Part shown: positions 16,318 to 23,972 of the stretch, one piece after another
Position numbering within the stretch: position 1 is the stretch's first letter
How the letters are laid out: the number at the start of each line of letters is the position of its first letter
NCBI RefSeq assembly: GCF_024138165.1
Contig: NZ_CP100000.1
Span: 3,410,001 to 3,474,000, forward strand
Length of the DNA stretch: 64,000 nucleotides
Source: Halorussus vallis
GTDB lineage: Archaea; Halobacteriota; Halobacteria; Halobacteriales; Haladaptataceae
Reading direction: 5' to 3'
Made by a program: the position numbers and the translations under genes
Notes under the pieces: generated by a model
Told to the model about the DNA's origin: nothing
The model's database searches: none
Seen by the model: only the letters and a program-made list of their open reading frames with translations

Positions 16318-17385
16318 TCAGCAGTCTTCGGAACCGCCGGAGTCGTCGGAGTCCGTGGAGTCGTCCGACTCGCCGCGCGCGTTCGATTCGTCCAGGTCGG
16401 CGCTGAAGGCGATACCCGTCGTCTGGCCGAACACCTGCTCGCCGTCGACGGAGAGGTTCGCACTGCCCTCGGCCGCCGCCGGGTGCCGGACGACGAACGT
16501 TTTCTCGGAGTTCGACTCGACCGTGACAGTGCCCGAGACGCTCGTGTTGGGGGCGGCGTAGGTGGCGGTGATCGACTCGTCCGTCGGGTTGGCGATGCGG
16601 TACTCGGCGAGGTCGTCCTCGTGGTCCACGGCGAGCGCGGTCCACGTGACGTTCGTGCCGACGGCCTCGGCGGGGACGCTCTCGGCCTGGTCCACTGCCG
16701 CGTCGCTGGTGTGACCCCAGCCGGCGGGGATTCGCGACCCGTTGTGGTAGCCGACGATTTCGACGTTCTCTTCCTCGCCGGTTGGAATGTTCACGTACGT
16801 CCCGCTCCGCGCAGGGAGCGTGTAGGTCCAGTTCCGGTCCGTGTCGTTCGCCTCGAGCGTCACCTCGACGCTCCCGTCGTTCCAGTTCCGGAGCCGAAGC
16901 GTCAGGAGGTCGTCCTCATCGTCGAGACCGTTCGCCCACAGCGAGATGTCCTCGCGGTCCGGGTGGCCGAGTTCTCGCCGCTTCTCGCTCGTCTCGACGT
17001 TCGCTATCTGTTCGCCGTCGCGGTAGACGAGTAAGGAGTCGTTCCGGATGTCGTCCGAGCTGAAGTGCTCCGTGAAGCTATCGCCCGGCGCGAGTTCGTA
17101 CGTCCGATTGCTCGTCACGTTCTGGTTCTCGAGCCGGCGAGTCTGCCCTCAGCTTTCGAGACGGTAGGAGATGTCGACGCGCTGTTCTCCGCGGTTCGTG
17201 ATGCGGTACTTCGCGATACCGTCTTCGACGTCCGTGGACACGGCCGTCACCGCGACGGCGTCCGCGCTCTCGTTGGCGCTGCCGCCGCTCGATGCGACGG
17301 CGCCGACCGCGAACGAACCGACGACCACCGACGCGACCATCGCTACGGCGAGCATCGCGTTCGCCCTGCGTGTGTTGTGGAACAT
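16318..17385 (-). pseudogene. Secreted two-repeat protein interrupted by an in-frame TGA
   Basis: The frame starts MFHNTRRANAMLAVAMVASVVVGSF, a clear signal peptide, and reads through KYRITNRGEQRVDISYRLES to a TGA at 17149-17151. The same frame continues without a break for ten codons and then 266 more residues to 16318. The stop falls inside a repeated domain: the motif (A/E)-x-YRI-x-N near the stop matches LAEYRIANPTDESITATYAAP further on. So this was one 355-codon gene cut by a single nonsense change. GTG 17118 could restart the second half, but it would lack a signal peptide. The tail is Asp/Ser-rich and ends SGGSEDC. A sequencing error or read-through is possible. Confidence 0.8.
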
Positions 17386-17797
17386 GGCGTATCAGTTTCG
17401 TGTTACCCGTCGGCGACCGACAGAATTGGCCGACCGGCGTCGAGGACGGTCGTACCGGCAACGACGGTCGAGACGGGTTACGGAACCGACGAGTACGTCC
17501 AGGCCTTTTCCTATCGGGTCGCTAAGGAGATTCGGGGGAGTCGGTGTCCCGAATCCCGGCCACGGAACGCGATTACGCCGTGGATATTCCGCCTCGGTCC
17601 GTCGGGCGCGGAGTTCCGCGCCCGACGGACCGAGGCCAGCGGCCCTCGGCCGGTTTTGACGGTGCCTATCGGAAGCTCCGTCGCGCAGTCGCAGTCGTGG
17701 GCTGTTCGTCGCGTCCTCGCGGTTCGTCGCGCCGGAGAACGCCCCGCCGAATCGCCGAAACCACAACGCCCAGGGTTACCCGGACCTTTCCACGGAT
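17386..17797. other. Long divergent intergenic region with a hairpin
   Basis: The 412 bases lie between the start of the broken secreted gene (minus) and the flavin reductase (plus). Apart from a perfect 21-bp hairpin I see no convincing gene; the open frames are Arg/Pro-rich. Promoters for both flanking genes should be here. Confidence 0.5.
17591..17636. repeat. Perfect 21-bp hairpin with AGTT loop
   Basis: The 21-base arm starting GCCTCGGTCCGTCGG at 17591-17611 is exactly complementary to 17616-17636. It sits between divergent genes, where no terminator would be expected. Confidence 0.8.
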
Positions 17798-18391
17798 ATG
17801 GACGTAGACCCCGACGCAGTGCCGTCGCTGTACCGGACGCTCGCGGGTGCGGTCGTCCCCCGGCCCATCGCGTGGGTCAGCACGACCGACCCCGAGGGGG
17901 TGGACAACCTCGCGCCGTACAGCTTCTTCAACGTCGTCGCGGTCGACCCGCCGGTGGTCATGTTCGCGCCGGTGGACGACCCCGAATCGCCGGAGGGGCT
18001 GAAAGACACGCCCCGGAACGTCCGCGAAACCGAGGAGTTCGTGGTCAACGTCGTCACCGCCGACCTCGCCGAGGCGATGAACGAGACGAGCGCGACCCTC
18101 CCGGCGGGCGAGAGCGAGTTCGACCGCGCCGGATTGACCCGGGCCGAGTCGCGGAGGGTTTCCCCGCCGCGGGTCGCCGAGTCGCCCGTCGCCTTCGAGT
18201 GTTCGCTGTACGAGATGCTCTCTATCGGCGGGTCGACCATGGTGCTCGGCGAGGTCGAGTGGGTCCACGTGGCCGACGAGGTGACGACCGACGGGGCGGT
18301 CGACGTGGAGAAACTCGACGCGCTGGGCCGACTGTCGGGGAGTCTGTACGCGACGACCGACGAGCGGTTCTCGATGGAGCGTCCGCCGTGA
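17798..18391 (+). CDS. Flavin reductase family protein (DIM6/NTAB type)
   Basis: A 197-residue FMN-binding split-barrel protein. LYRTLAGAVVPRPIAWVSTTDPEGVDNLAPYSFFN is the conserved flavin reductase-like start, and NVRETEEFVVNVV and ECSLYEMLSIGGSTMVLGEVEWVHV complete the barrel. It could reduce FMN or act as an FMN-dependent oxidoreductase. The stop overlaps the GTG start of the AAC(3)-like gene (GTGA), so the two are translationally coupled, but the reason for the pairing is unclear. Confidence 0.88.
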   Translation: MDVDPDAVPSLYRTLAGAVVPRPIAWVSTTDPEGVDNLAPYSFFNVVAVDPPVVMFAPVDDPESPEGLKDTPRNVRETEEFVVNVVTADLAEAMNETSATLPAGESEFDRAGLTRAESRRVSPPRVAESPVAFECSLYEMLSIGGSTMVLGEVEWVHVADEVTTDGAVDVEKLDALGRLSGSLYATTDERFSMERPP

Positions 18392-19338
18392 GCGACGACT
18401 CGTCGAAATCGGGGGAAGCACGGGCGGTCGAGCGGGCCGACGAACCCCTGGCGGTCGAGCGACTCGCCGACGACCTCCGGGAACTCGGCGTGACCGGCGA
18501 GACAGTGCTCGTCCACTCGTCGCTGTCGGAACTCGGGTGGGTCGCGGGCGGCGCGCCGACCGTCGTCGACGCGCTGATGGAAGCGGTGACCGAACGCGGG
18601 ACGCTCATGATGCCGACCCACTCGACCCAGTACTCCGACCCCGCGGACTGGGAGAATCCGCCGATTCCGGACGACTGGGAGACGAGCGTCCGGGCTTCCA
18701 TGCCGCCGTACCGACCCACCGTCACGCCGACGCGAGGGATGGGCGCGATTCCGGAGTGCTTCCGGACGTACCCCGACGTCGTCCGGAGTCGCCACCCGAC
18801 CTACTCGTTCGCGGCGTGGGGCGCCGACGCCGACGAGGTGGTCGGCGACCACGGCGTCGACCACGGCCTCGGCGAGCGGTCGCCGCTCGCGCGGGTGTAC
18901 GACCGCGGGGGGTTCGTCCTGCTACTCGGGGCCGACCACGACAGCAACACCTCGCTCCACCTCGCCGAACACCGCGCCGACTACGAGCGGACGGTCGTGA
19001 CCAACGGCGCGCCCGTCCTGCGCCGCAGGACGGGCGCGCCGGACGACGAGGCGGAATCGAGCGCCGAGGGCGCGCCGGACGACGGGAGCGAACCGAGCAT
19101 CGCCGACGTGACCGAATCGGGCGACGAAACCGAATCGGCCGACGGCGAGCGCGAGTGGATCTCCTTCGAGGAGATCGACTACGACTCGGGCGACTTCCGG
19201 CGGGTCGGCGAGGCCTTCGAGCGCGACCGCCCGGAGGCGGTCGCGCGCGGGCGGGTCGGTCGTGCGAACGCGGCGCTCCTCGACCAGCGGGCGCTGGTCG
19301 ACTACGGCGCGGCGTGGTTCGAGAAGAATCGCGAGTAG
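18388..19338 (+). CDS. AAC(3)-family N-acetyltransferase
   Basis: A 316-residue member of the aminoglycoside 3-N-acetyltransferase fold. ETVLVHSSLSELGWVAGGAPTVVDALMEAVTERGTLMMPTH, FRTYPDVVRSRHPTYSFAAWG and GGFVLLLGADHDSNTSLHLAEH are the acetyl-CoA and substrate-binding blocks. A roughly 50-residue Asp/Glu/Ser insertion (about residues 215-265) is a haloarchaeal addition not seen in bacterial enzymes. The GTG start overlaps the flavin reductase stop. True aminoglycoside resistance is doubtful in an archaeon, whose ribosomes are largely insensitive; an amino-sugar or other amine substrate is more likely. Confidence 0.88.
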   Translation: MSDDSSKSGEARAVERADEPLAVERLADDLRELGVTGETVLVHSSLSELGWVAGGAPTVVDALMEAVTERGTLMMPTHSTQYSDPADWENPPIPDDWETSVRASMPPYRPTVTPTRGMGAIPECFRTYPDVVRSRHPTYSFAAWGADADEVVGDHGVDHGLGERSPLARVYDRGGFVLLLGADHDSNTSLHLAEHRADYERTVVTNGAPVLRRRTGAPDDEAESSAEGAPDDGSEPSIADVTESGDETESADGEREWISFEEIDYDSGDFRRVGEAFERDRPEAVARGRVGRANAALLDQRALVDYGAAWFEKNRE

Positions 19339-19344
19339 CGCGGC

Positions 19345-19686
19345 TCAGTCGTCGTCGGCGGCGGTCGCGGGTTCGCTCGTCGCCTCGGCGTCCTCCTCGA
19401 TGCTCGGCGGGTACTTCCCGCGGTCGAGTTTCAGGTCGCTCTCGGGCCGGGCCATGCAGGTCAGCGCGTAGTCCTCGGCCTCCTCGTCGGTCAGGCCGCG
19501 GGCCGCGGCCACGGGTTGGGCGACCTCGCCCTCGACGATCTCTGCCGAGCAGGCCAGACACATCCCGACGCGGCAGGAGTACTCCTGGGCGACGCCCTCT
19601 TCGATGCAGGCCTTGAGGATGGTTTCCTTGTCGGAAACCTCGATGGTCTCGCCCGTCCCGACGAACTCGACGGTGTACTCGGTCAT
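19345..19686 (-). CDS. Plant-type 2Fe-2S ferredoxin
   Basis: A 113-residue ferredoxin. Cys38, Cys43, Cys46 and Cys77 (in SCRVGMCLAC and LTCMARP) form the CX4CX2C...C cluster pattern. A short acidic tail (EEDAEATSEPATAADDD) is a halophilic feature. It can pass electrons between oxidoreductases; a partner is not obvious, though the geranylgeranyl-reductase-family gene starts divergently 120 bases away and some such reductases take electrons from ferredoxin. It is convergent with the AAC(3)-like gene, with only six bases between stops. Confidence 0.95.
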   Translation of the reverse strand: MTEYTVEFVGTGETIEVSDKETILKACIEEGVAQEYSCRVGMCLACSAEIVEGEVAQPVAAARGLTDEEAEDYALTCMARPESDLKLDRGKYPPSIEEDAEATSEPATAADDD

Positions 19687-19714
19687 ACCGCGAGGTACGA
19701 AACTCCGTCACTTC

Positions 19715-19726
19715 ACTCTTTATGCC
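19715..19726 (-). promoter_or_regulatory. TATA-like box for the ferredoxin gene
   Basis: On the minus strand GGCATAAAGAG lies about 33 bases before the ATG at 19686. Confidence 0.5.
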
Positions 19727-19767
19727 CGCCGTCGGTCGCTGTGGCCCCGCCGAGCCGACAGATTCCG

Positions 19768-19776
19768 GTATAAAGA
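19768..19776 (+). promoter_or_regulatory. TATA-like box for the geranylgeranyl-reductase-family gene
   Basis: GTATAAAGA lies about 38 bases before the ATG at 19808. Confidence 0.5.
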
Positions 19777-19807
19777 GTTTTGCCCCTTCCGTCGCGTAGC
19801 CGAAGAC

Positions 19808-21178
19808 ATGGCTACGCACGAGCACGACATCGTCGTCGTCGGCGCCGGGACCGGCGGTTGTTACGCCGCCGCCACCGCCGCCGAAGCGGGCTACGATGTC
19901 GTCGTCGTCGAACGCAAGAGCGAGGAGGAAGCGGGCCACATCGCGTGCGGGGACGCCCTCAAGGGCGCCGACGCGTTCCCCGAGTCGATTCCCAAGTCCC
20001 AGATTCAGTCGGCGTTCACCAACACCGACGTCGACCACGGGCGCTTCGAGATTCCCCAGGAGGACACGGTCCTGGAGATTCCGGTCCCCGGCGAACTCGC
20101 GGTCATCGACCGCTGGGAGTACGGCCGACTCATCATCGAGGGCGCGAAGAAGGCGGGCGCGCAGTTCCACTACGACACGGTCGTCAAGGACGTGACCCAG
20201 CGCCAGGACGGGCGCGTGACCGGCGTCCGGGGCAAGCGCGACGGGAGCGTCCAGCGGTACAACGCCGACGTCGTGGTCGACGCCGCGGGGTCGCTGTCCA
20301 TCCTGCAGGACAAGGCCGACCTCGAGGACGCCACCTTCGACACGAACGTCACCTACTCGCAGTTCTGCTCGGCCTACCGCGAGATCGTCCGGGTCGACGA
20401 ACCGGTCGAGTGGGACGACGCGCTGGTGTTCAAGCCCACCAAGCGCGCCGCGGGCTACCTCTGGTACTTCCCGCGGACCGACACCGAGATCAACGCCGGA
20501 TTGGGTTTCCAGATGAACGAGGAGCCGATGAAACTCGTCGAGGACCTCAAGCGCGACCTCCGCAATCGGCCGGAGTTCCGCGGCGCGAAGGTCGAGGACA
20601 AACTCGGCGCGGCGCTTCCCACCCGGCGGCCATACGACTCGGCGGTCGCCCCCGGATTCATCGCGGTCGGCGACGCCGCGGGCCACGTCAACCCCACCAC
20701 GGGTGGGGGCATCGCCGGCGCGGCCTACGCCGGCAAGTACGCCGCCGAGGCCGCCATCGAGGCCATCGAGGACGGCGACACCGGCGAGGCCAACCTCTGG
20801 GAGTACAACGAGCGCGTGATGGACCACTTCGGCGCGCGCTACGCCGGCCTCGACGTGTACAACGTCTTCTCGACCGCGGTGGACGTCGACGACCTGATGA
20901 GCCTCCTCGCCGCGCTCCCCGCCCAGAAGCTCGCGGAGGCGCTCTACTCGGGCAGCGCCAACATCGGCGCGCTACTCAAGATACAGACCGCCATCAAGTC
21001 GTGGGGTCACTGGGACCTCATCTACGACCTCTACCAGACCAAGCGCAGCGCCGACGACCTCATCGACCACTACGAAACCTACCCGCGTCACCCCGACGGA
21101 CTGGCCGCCTGGCAGAACCGCCGCGACGCCATCATGGACGAGGTCTACGCGACGACCGGGGCCGAGCCTAAGTACTAA
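19808..21178 (+). CDS. Geranylgeranyl reductase family FAD protein
   Basis: A 456-residue flavoprotein. HDIVVVGAGTGGCYAAATAAEAGYDVVVVERK is the FAD-binding Rossmann start, GHIACGDALKGAD is the conserved PxxCGxx-like motif of the family, and GFIAVGDAAGHVNPTTGGGI is the second FAD motif. In haloarchaea these enzymes reduce the isoprenoid double bonds of archaeol lipids or of quinone/retinoid side chains. The true substrate here is not clear because haloarchaea carry several paralogues. The gene has its own TATA-like box. Its stop is followed by a structured repeat element containing a T6 tract. Confidence 0.88.
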   Translation: MATHEHDIVVVGAGTGGCYAAATAAEAGYDVVVVERKSEEEAGHIACGDALKGADAFPESIPKSQIQSAFTNTDVDHGRFEIPQEDTVLEIPVPGELAVIDRWEYGRLIIEGAKKAGAQFHYDTVVKDVTQRQDGRVTGVRGKRDGSVQRYNADVVVDAAGSLSILQDKADLEDATFDTNVTYSQFCSAYREIVRVDEPVEWDDALVFKPTKRAAGYLWYFPRTDTEINAGLGFQMNEEPMKLVEDLKRDLRNRPEFRGAKVEDKLGAALPTRRPYDSAVAPGFIAVGDAAGHVNPTTGGGIAGAAYAGKYAAEAAIEAIEDGDTGEANLWEYNERVMDHFGARYAGLDVYNVFSTAVDVDDLMSLLAALPAQKLAEALYSGSANIGALLKIQTAIKSWGHWDLIYDLYQTKRSADDLIDHYETYPRHPDGLAAWQNRRDAIMDEVYATTGAEPKY

Positions 21179-21183
21179 CACCC

Positions 21184-21315
21184 ACCTTTTTTCGTCGTCG
21201 GGTCGCTGATTCGCCGAAGGCGAATCAGCCACCGCTCCTCGAAAAAATCTGGACCAAAAAAGCACACGCGAGTGAGACGGCCGCGTGATGCGCGGCCGTC
21301 TCACTCGCATCTTCG
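21184..21315. repeat. Structured intergenic element, copy A
   Basis: Reading from the gene stop: ACC-TTTTTT (21187-21192), an 11-bp hairpin GCTGATTCGCC/GGCGAATCAGC (21205-21229), A6 at 21242-21247, A6 at 21256-21261, and an 18-bp hairpin (21268-21285 with 21291-21308). Copies B and C have the same order. It sits three bases after the geranylgeranyl-reductase-type gene. Confidence 0.9.
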
Positions 21316-21414
21316 ACTGCTGGTGCGGGCGCTTCGCGCCCTGCAGGACGTTAGCGAAGATTGCGCGAGCGCGACTCCATCAGACCTTTCCCCCTCTCGT
21401 ACCTCTGTGGCGAT

Positions 21415-21564
21415 ATGAGTGACGACACCGAAGACGCGGTCGAAGAGTTCTTGCGGGAGACTGACACCGTGTTCGGCGAGTACGACAAGGGCTACATGAA
21501 CGCCGACGTGGCGCTGGAGCGCATCGAGAACCAAGTCGAGGAGTTGCGCAAGCGAGTCAAGTAA
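21415..21564 (+). CDS. Small helical acidic protein (49 aa)
   Basis: A predicted 49-residue protein starting MSDDTEDAVEEFLRETDTVFGEYDKGY and ending ENQVEELRKRVK. It looks like one or two amphipathic helices. No domain is recognised. Acidity and codon use match neighbouring genes. Its stop TAA at 21564 abuts the stop of the convergent SRPBCC gene at 21565 with no spacer. Confidence 0.6.
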   Translation: MSDDTEDAVEEFLRETDTVFGEYDKGYMNADVALERIENQVEELRKRVK

Positions 21565-22017
21565 TCAGGGCTCGGACGTGGTTTCGGCCGCATACCGACT
21601 TTCTGCTCGCTCTGCGAGCGCCAGGTTCATCGCCTCGTAGTCGCGCTCGGCGTCGTCGGCCACGACGAACCGGACGAGGACACCCCTGAGGCGCTCGCGA
21701 TTGACGAACCGCGTGCGGTCGTCGCCGAGCGGTTCCAGTTCGAACGTGTGCCGACCCTCGAACAGCCACGGCGAGAGGACGGTCCCGACCCACTCCAGCT
21801 TTCGCCGGGGTTCGAGGGCGGTCACGGTGACGTTCATCGACCGACTCCGCGACCCGCCGGGTTGGACCTTGATGTCCACCTCGGACCCCTCACGCAGGTC
21901 GCCGTTCGCGGCGGTGACGTGCGGGTTCCACTTCGGGTACGTCGAGAGGTCCGTGAGTACGTCCCAGACGACGTCCGACGGCGCGTCGATTTCGAGTTCA
22001 GTCCGTATCTCGCGCAT
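21565..22017 (-). CDS. SRPBCC (START/polyketide cyclase-like) protein
   Basis: A 150-residue helix-grip protein. It starts MREIRTELEIDAPSDVVWDVLTDLSTYPKWNPHV, the typical SRPBCC N-terminus (strand then W...W pattern), and continues RKLEWVGTVLSPWLFEGRHTFELEPLGDDRTRFVNRERLRG. It should form a hydrophobic ligand pocket; the ligand is unknown. It lies between copy B of the structured element and the 49-residue gene, and ends exactly where that gene's stop begins. Confidence 0.9.
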   Translation of the reverse strand: MREIRTELEIDAPSDVVWDVLTDLSTYPKWNPHVTAANGDLREGSEVDIKVQPGGSRSRSMNVTVTALEPRRKLEWVGTVLSPWLFEGRHTFELEPLGDDRTRFVNRERLRGVLVRFVVADDAERDYEAMNLALAERAESRYAAETTSEP

Positions 22018-22140
22018 CGGTCAACCGGGATACGGCGCGGCGTCGAATGAGTCTGGTGGCGACTACGGCCCACAGAATTGCATAGCTCGGCCGGACAATC
22101 CACCAGACAGCGCGCCGGAGGCGCGCGCACCAGAAACCCC

Positions 22141-22270
22141 GAAGATGCGCTCAGGCCGAGTCGCCGTGGCGACTCGGCCTGAGCGCGTGTGCTTTTTTGG
22201 TCCAGATTTTTTCGAGGAGCGGTGGCTGATTCGCCTTCGGCGAATCAGCGACCCGACGACGAAAAAAGGT
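22141..22270. repeat. Structured intergenic element, copy B
   Basis: On the plus strand: GAAGATGC, a 19-bp hairpin (22147-22165 with 22168-22186), T6 at 22193-22198, T6 at 22207-22212, an 11-bp hairpin GCTGATTCGCC/GGCGAATCAGC (22225-22249), then A6 and GGT. It is in opposite orientation to copy A. On the minus strand it follows the PAC2 gene stop within ten bases. Confidence 0.9.
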
Positions 22271-22276
22271 GGGGTC

Positions 22277-23023
22277 CTATTGGAACATCCGGAGCGGCTG
22301 GGCCTGCGAACTCTCGTCGGACTCGGCCTCCTGCATGCGCTGGGCGAGCTGTTCTTTCTGCTCGCTTATCTCCTCGGCCCGGTCGACGAGGTCGTCGGTG
22401 TCGACCTCGATGCCGGTCAGCGGTGCGATGCCCTGTTCGATGAGGATATGGGCCGCCTCCGGGTCGGGGAACTGCGGGTCGCTCTGGACGATGAGTCCGA
22501 GCGCGTCGAGGTCGCGGTCGGCCGCCTCCGAGAGGAGCGCCCCGGTCGGACCGCTGATCGCGCCGCGTTCGTCGGGCGTCCCGACGTCCACCTCGTCGAG
22601 CAACTCGCCCGCCGTCCCGCTGGCGACGCCGTACAGCGACGGAATATCGTCGGGCTGTTTCTGGTGGGGCATACCGCTCATGTAGATGGGCGTGGCCTCC
22701 CGGTCGGCCAGCCAGTCGGTGACGCAGGCGGCGAACTCCGTGGCGGCCGAGGCCGACACCGGCACGTCGCTCTGGAGCGCCAACAGGTCGTTCCGCTCGT
22801 CGGCGTACAGCCTGACCGGCGGTCGGACCTCGCGGTTGTCCTCCTCGTAGACCGAAATCTGGGGGAGCCCCTCGCAGTCGACGCTGGCGAGGTACGTCAT
22901 GTCGAACTGCTCGACCAGGTGGTCGGTGGCGAGTTTGCCGACCAGACCGACGCCCGGCAGCCCTTCGACCATCGTCGGCTCGTCAAGCTCAACGTCCTCG
23001 GCGCGCACGGTGACGGTTGCCAT
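22277..23023 (-). CDS. PAC2 family protein (proteasome assembly chaperone-like)
   Basis: A 248-residue protein starting MATVTVRAEDVELDEPTMVEGLPGVGLVGKLATDHLV, the PAC2 fold signature also seen in eukaryotic proteasome assembly chaperone 2 and in archaeal 3-isopropylmalate-dehydrogenase-like domains. EDDTREVR...VYEEDN and a C-terminal coiled segment EEISEQKEQLAQRMQEAE follow. In archaea it is thought to help proteasome assembly, but this is by analogy. ATG 23023 was chosen; an upstream extension with MRSLAHSVR is unlikely. Confidence 0.85.
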   Translation of the reverse strand: MATVTVRAEDVELDEPTMVEGLPGVGLVGKLATDHLVEQFDMTYLASVDCEGLPQISVYEEDNREVRPPVRLYADERNDLLALQSDVPVSASAATEFAACVTDWLADREATPIYMSGMPHQKQPDDIPSLYGVASGTAGELLDEVDVGTPDERGAISGPTGALLSEAADRDLDALGLIVQSDPQFPDPEAAHILIEQGIAPLTGIEVDTDDLVDRAEEISEQKEQLAQRMQEAESDESSQAQPLRMFQ

Positions 23024-23118
23024 GCGTACAGAATGGGCCAGCGACCGCATAAAACCGGGGGACCGTCGAGGTACGGAACACAGTTCGCGCAGCGTTTCGC
23101 CCCCCGGTCGGGGGACGC

Positions 23119-23484
23119 TCACCGCTCCGCGACCGGTTCGCGGGTTTCGCAGTGGGGGCACTTCGCGCGGTAGCGCCCGAGGTCGCGGCCGCACCCCCGG
23201 CAGGGAAACGCGTCGGTCGGCAGACCGGTTTCGACGTCGGCGGAACCGCCGAGCGGGTGCCACCCCGACCGGACGACGAGCACGCCCCCGGCGACCAGGA
23301 GGCCGCCCGCGAGCAGCGGTAGAGGGTCGAACGCTGCGACGTTGCTAGGGTCCAACCCGGTCGAGACGCTCCGGAGCACGCCGGTCCCGAAGGGAGCGAC
23401 GCCCGGAATCGCGACCACGAGCGCCAGCAGCGCCAGTCGGAGGACGAGGCTTCGGGTCGGACCGTCCTGTCCGCCACGGTTCAT
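23119..23484 (-). CDS. Membrane protein with C-terminal zinc ribbon
   Basis: A 121-residue protein with two membrane helices (about residues 12-34 and 52-74: LVLRLALLALVVAIPGVAPFG and LPLLAGGLLVAGGVLVV), then a cytoplasmic zinc ribbon CRGCGRDLGRYRAKCPHCE with two CxxC pairs. Such small membrane zinc ribbons are common in haloarchaea and of unknown role. It is 95 bases upstream of the PAC2 gene on the same strand, with the zinc-ribbon gene at 23559 further upstream. Confidence 0.7.
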   Translation of the reverse strand: MNRGGQDGPTRSLVLRLALLALVVAIPGVAPFGTGVLRSVSTGLDPSNVAAFDPLPLLAGGLLVAGGVLVVRSGWHPLGGSADVETGLPTDAFPCRGCGRDLGRYRAKCPHCETREPVAER

Positions 23485-23558
23485 GACCGCACGGATTCAT
23501 GAATAGAATAAAACGATTTCGAACGTCGCCGTCCGGACTCCCTCGGGTCCTCGGCCGG

Positions 23559-23837
23559 TCACTTCCCCTGGTCCGGCCACCCCTCGTCGTCCGGGTCGGA
23601 GGTGTACGCCAGTTCGAGTCGGAGCCTCGCCGTGCACTCGACGTTCTCCACATCGAAGTCGATTCCCTCGACCTGCTCGTTCAGGTAGCCGTTGCACCGC
23701 TCGTGTTCGATGATGTTCTGTATCGTCGCCGGCGACCCGCACTCCGGACAGTCGAAGTAGTAGCCGGTTCGGCTCTCGTGTATCGCGTCCGGGTCGAGTA
23801 TCGTGCGGGCGGCGCCGTCGTCGGAGTCGTTCGCCAT
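23559..23837 (-). CDS. Small zinc-finger protein
   Basis: A 92-residue protein starting MANDSDDGAARTILDPDAIHESRTGYYFDCPECGSPATIQNIIEHERCNG. One CxxC pair is clear (C30/C33); C48, with its preceding His46, and C68 may add further ligands. The C-terminus is acidic (SDPDDEGWPDQGK). No family is recognised. It is divergent from the methyltransferase gene at 23973. Confidence 0.65.
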   Translation of the reverse strand: MANDSDDGAARTILDPDAIHESRTGYYFDCPECGSPATIQNIIEHERCNGYLNEQVEGIDFDVENVECTARLRLELAYTSDPDDEGWPDQGK

Positions 23838-23882
23838 GGGTGGGGTGACGGGCGTCCTACTGGTAACGGCTACGGCCGGGTC

Positions 23883-23918
23883 GCGGCGGGCCGACCGCAG
23901 TTGCCGTCGGCCCGCCGC
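23883..23918. repeat. 13-bp inverted repeat between divergent genes
   Basis: GCGGCGGGCCGAC at 23883-23895 is complementary to 23906-23918 with a ten-base loop. It sits in the shared promoter region of the zinc-finger gene and the methyltransferase gene. Confidence 0.55.
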
Positions 23919-23972
23919 TGACGCTCGTCGGTTCCGAAACCCACAAACGCCGCTCACCCGAAGCCTCCGGTG

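Noticed and set aside
18722-20827. Long minus-strand open frame (about 700 codons) opposite AAC(3), ferredoxin and the reductase gene
   Set aside because: It is the antisense shadow of the reductase gene, with poor haloarchaeal amino-acid composition and no domain; the plus-strand genes explain the region.
22189-22443. Small ORF (LFWSRFFRGAVADSPSANQ-like) in structured element copy B, also seen in copies A and C
   Set aside because: The stems vary between copies in a pairing-conserving way, so RNA/DNA structure explains the similarity better than protein coding.
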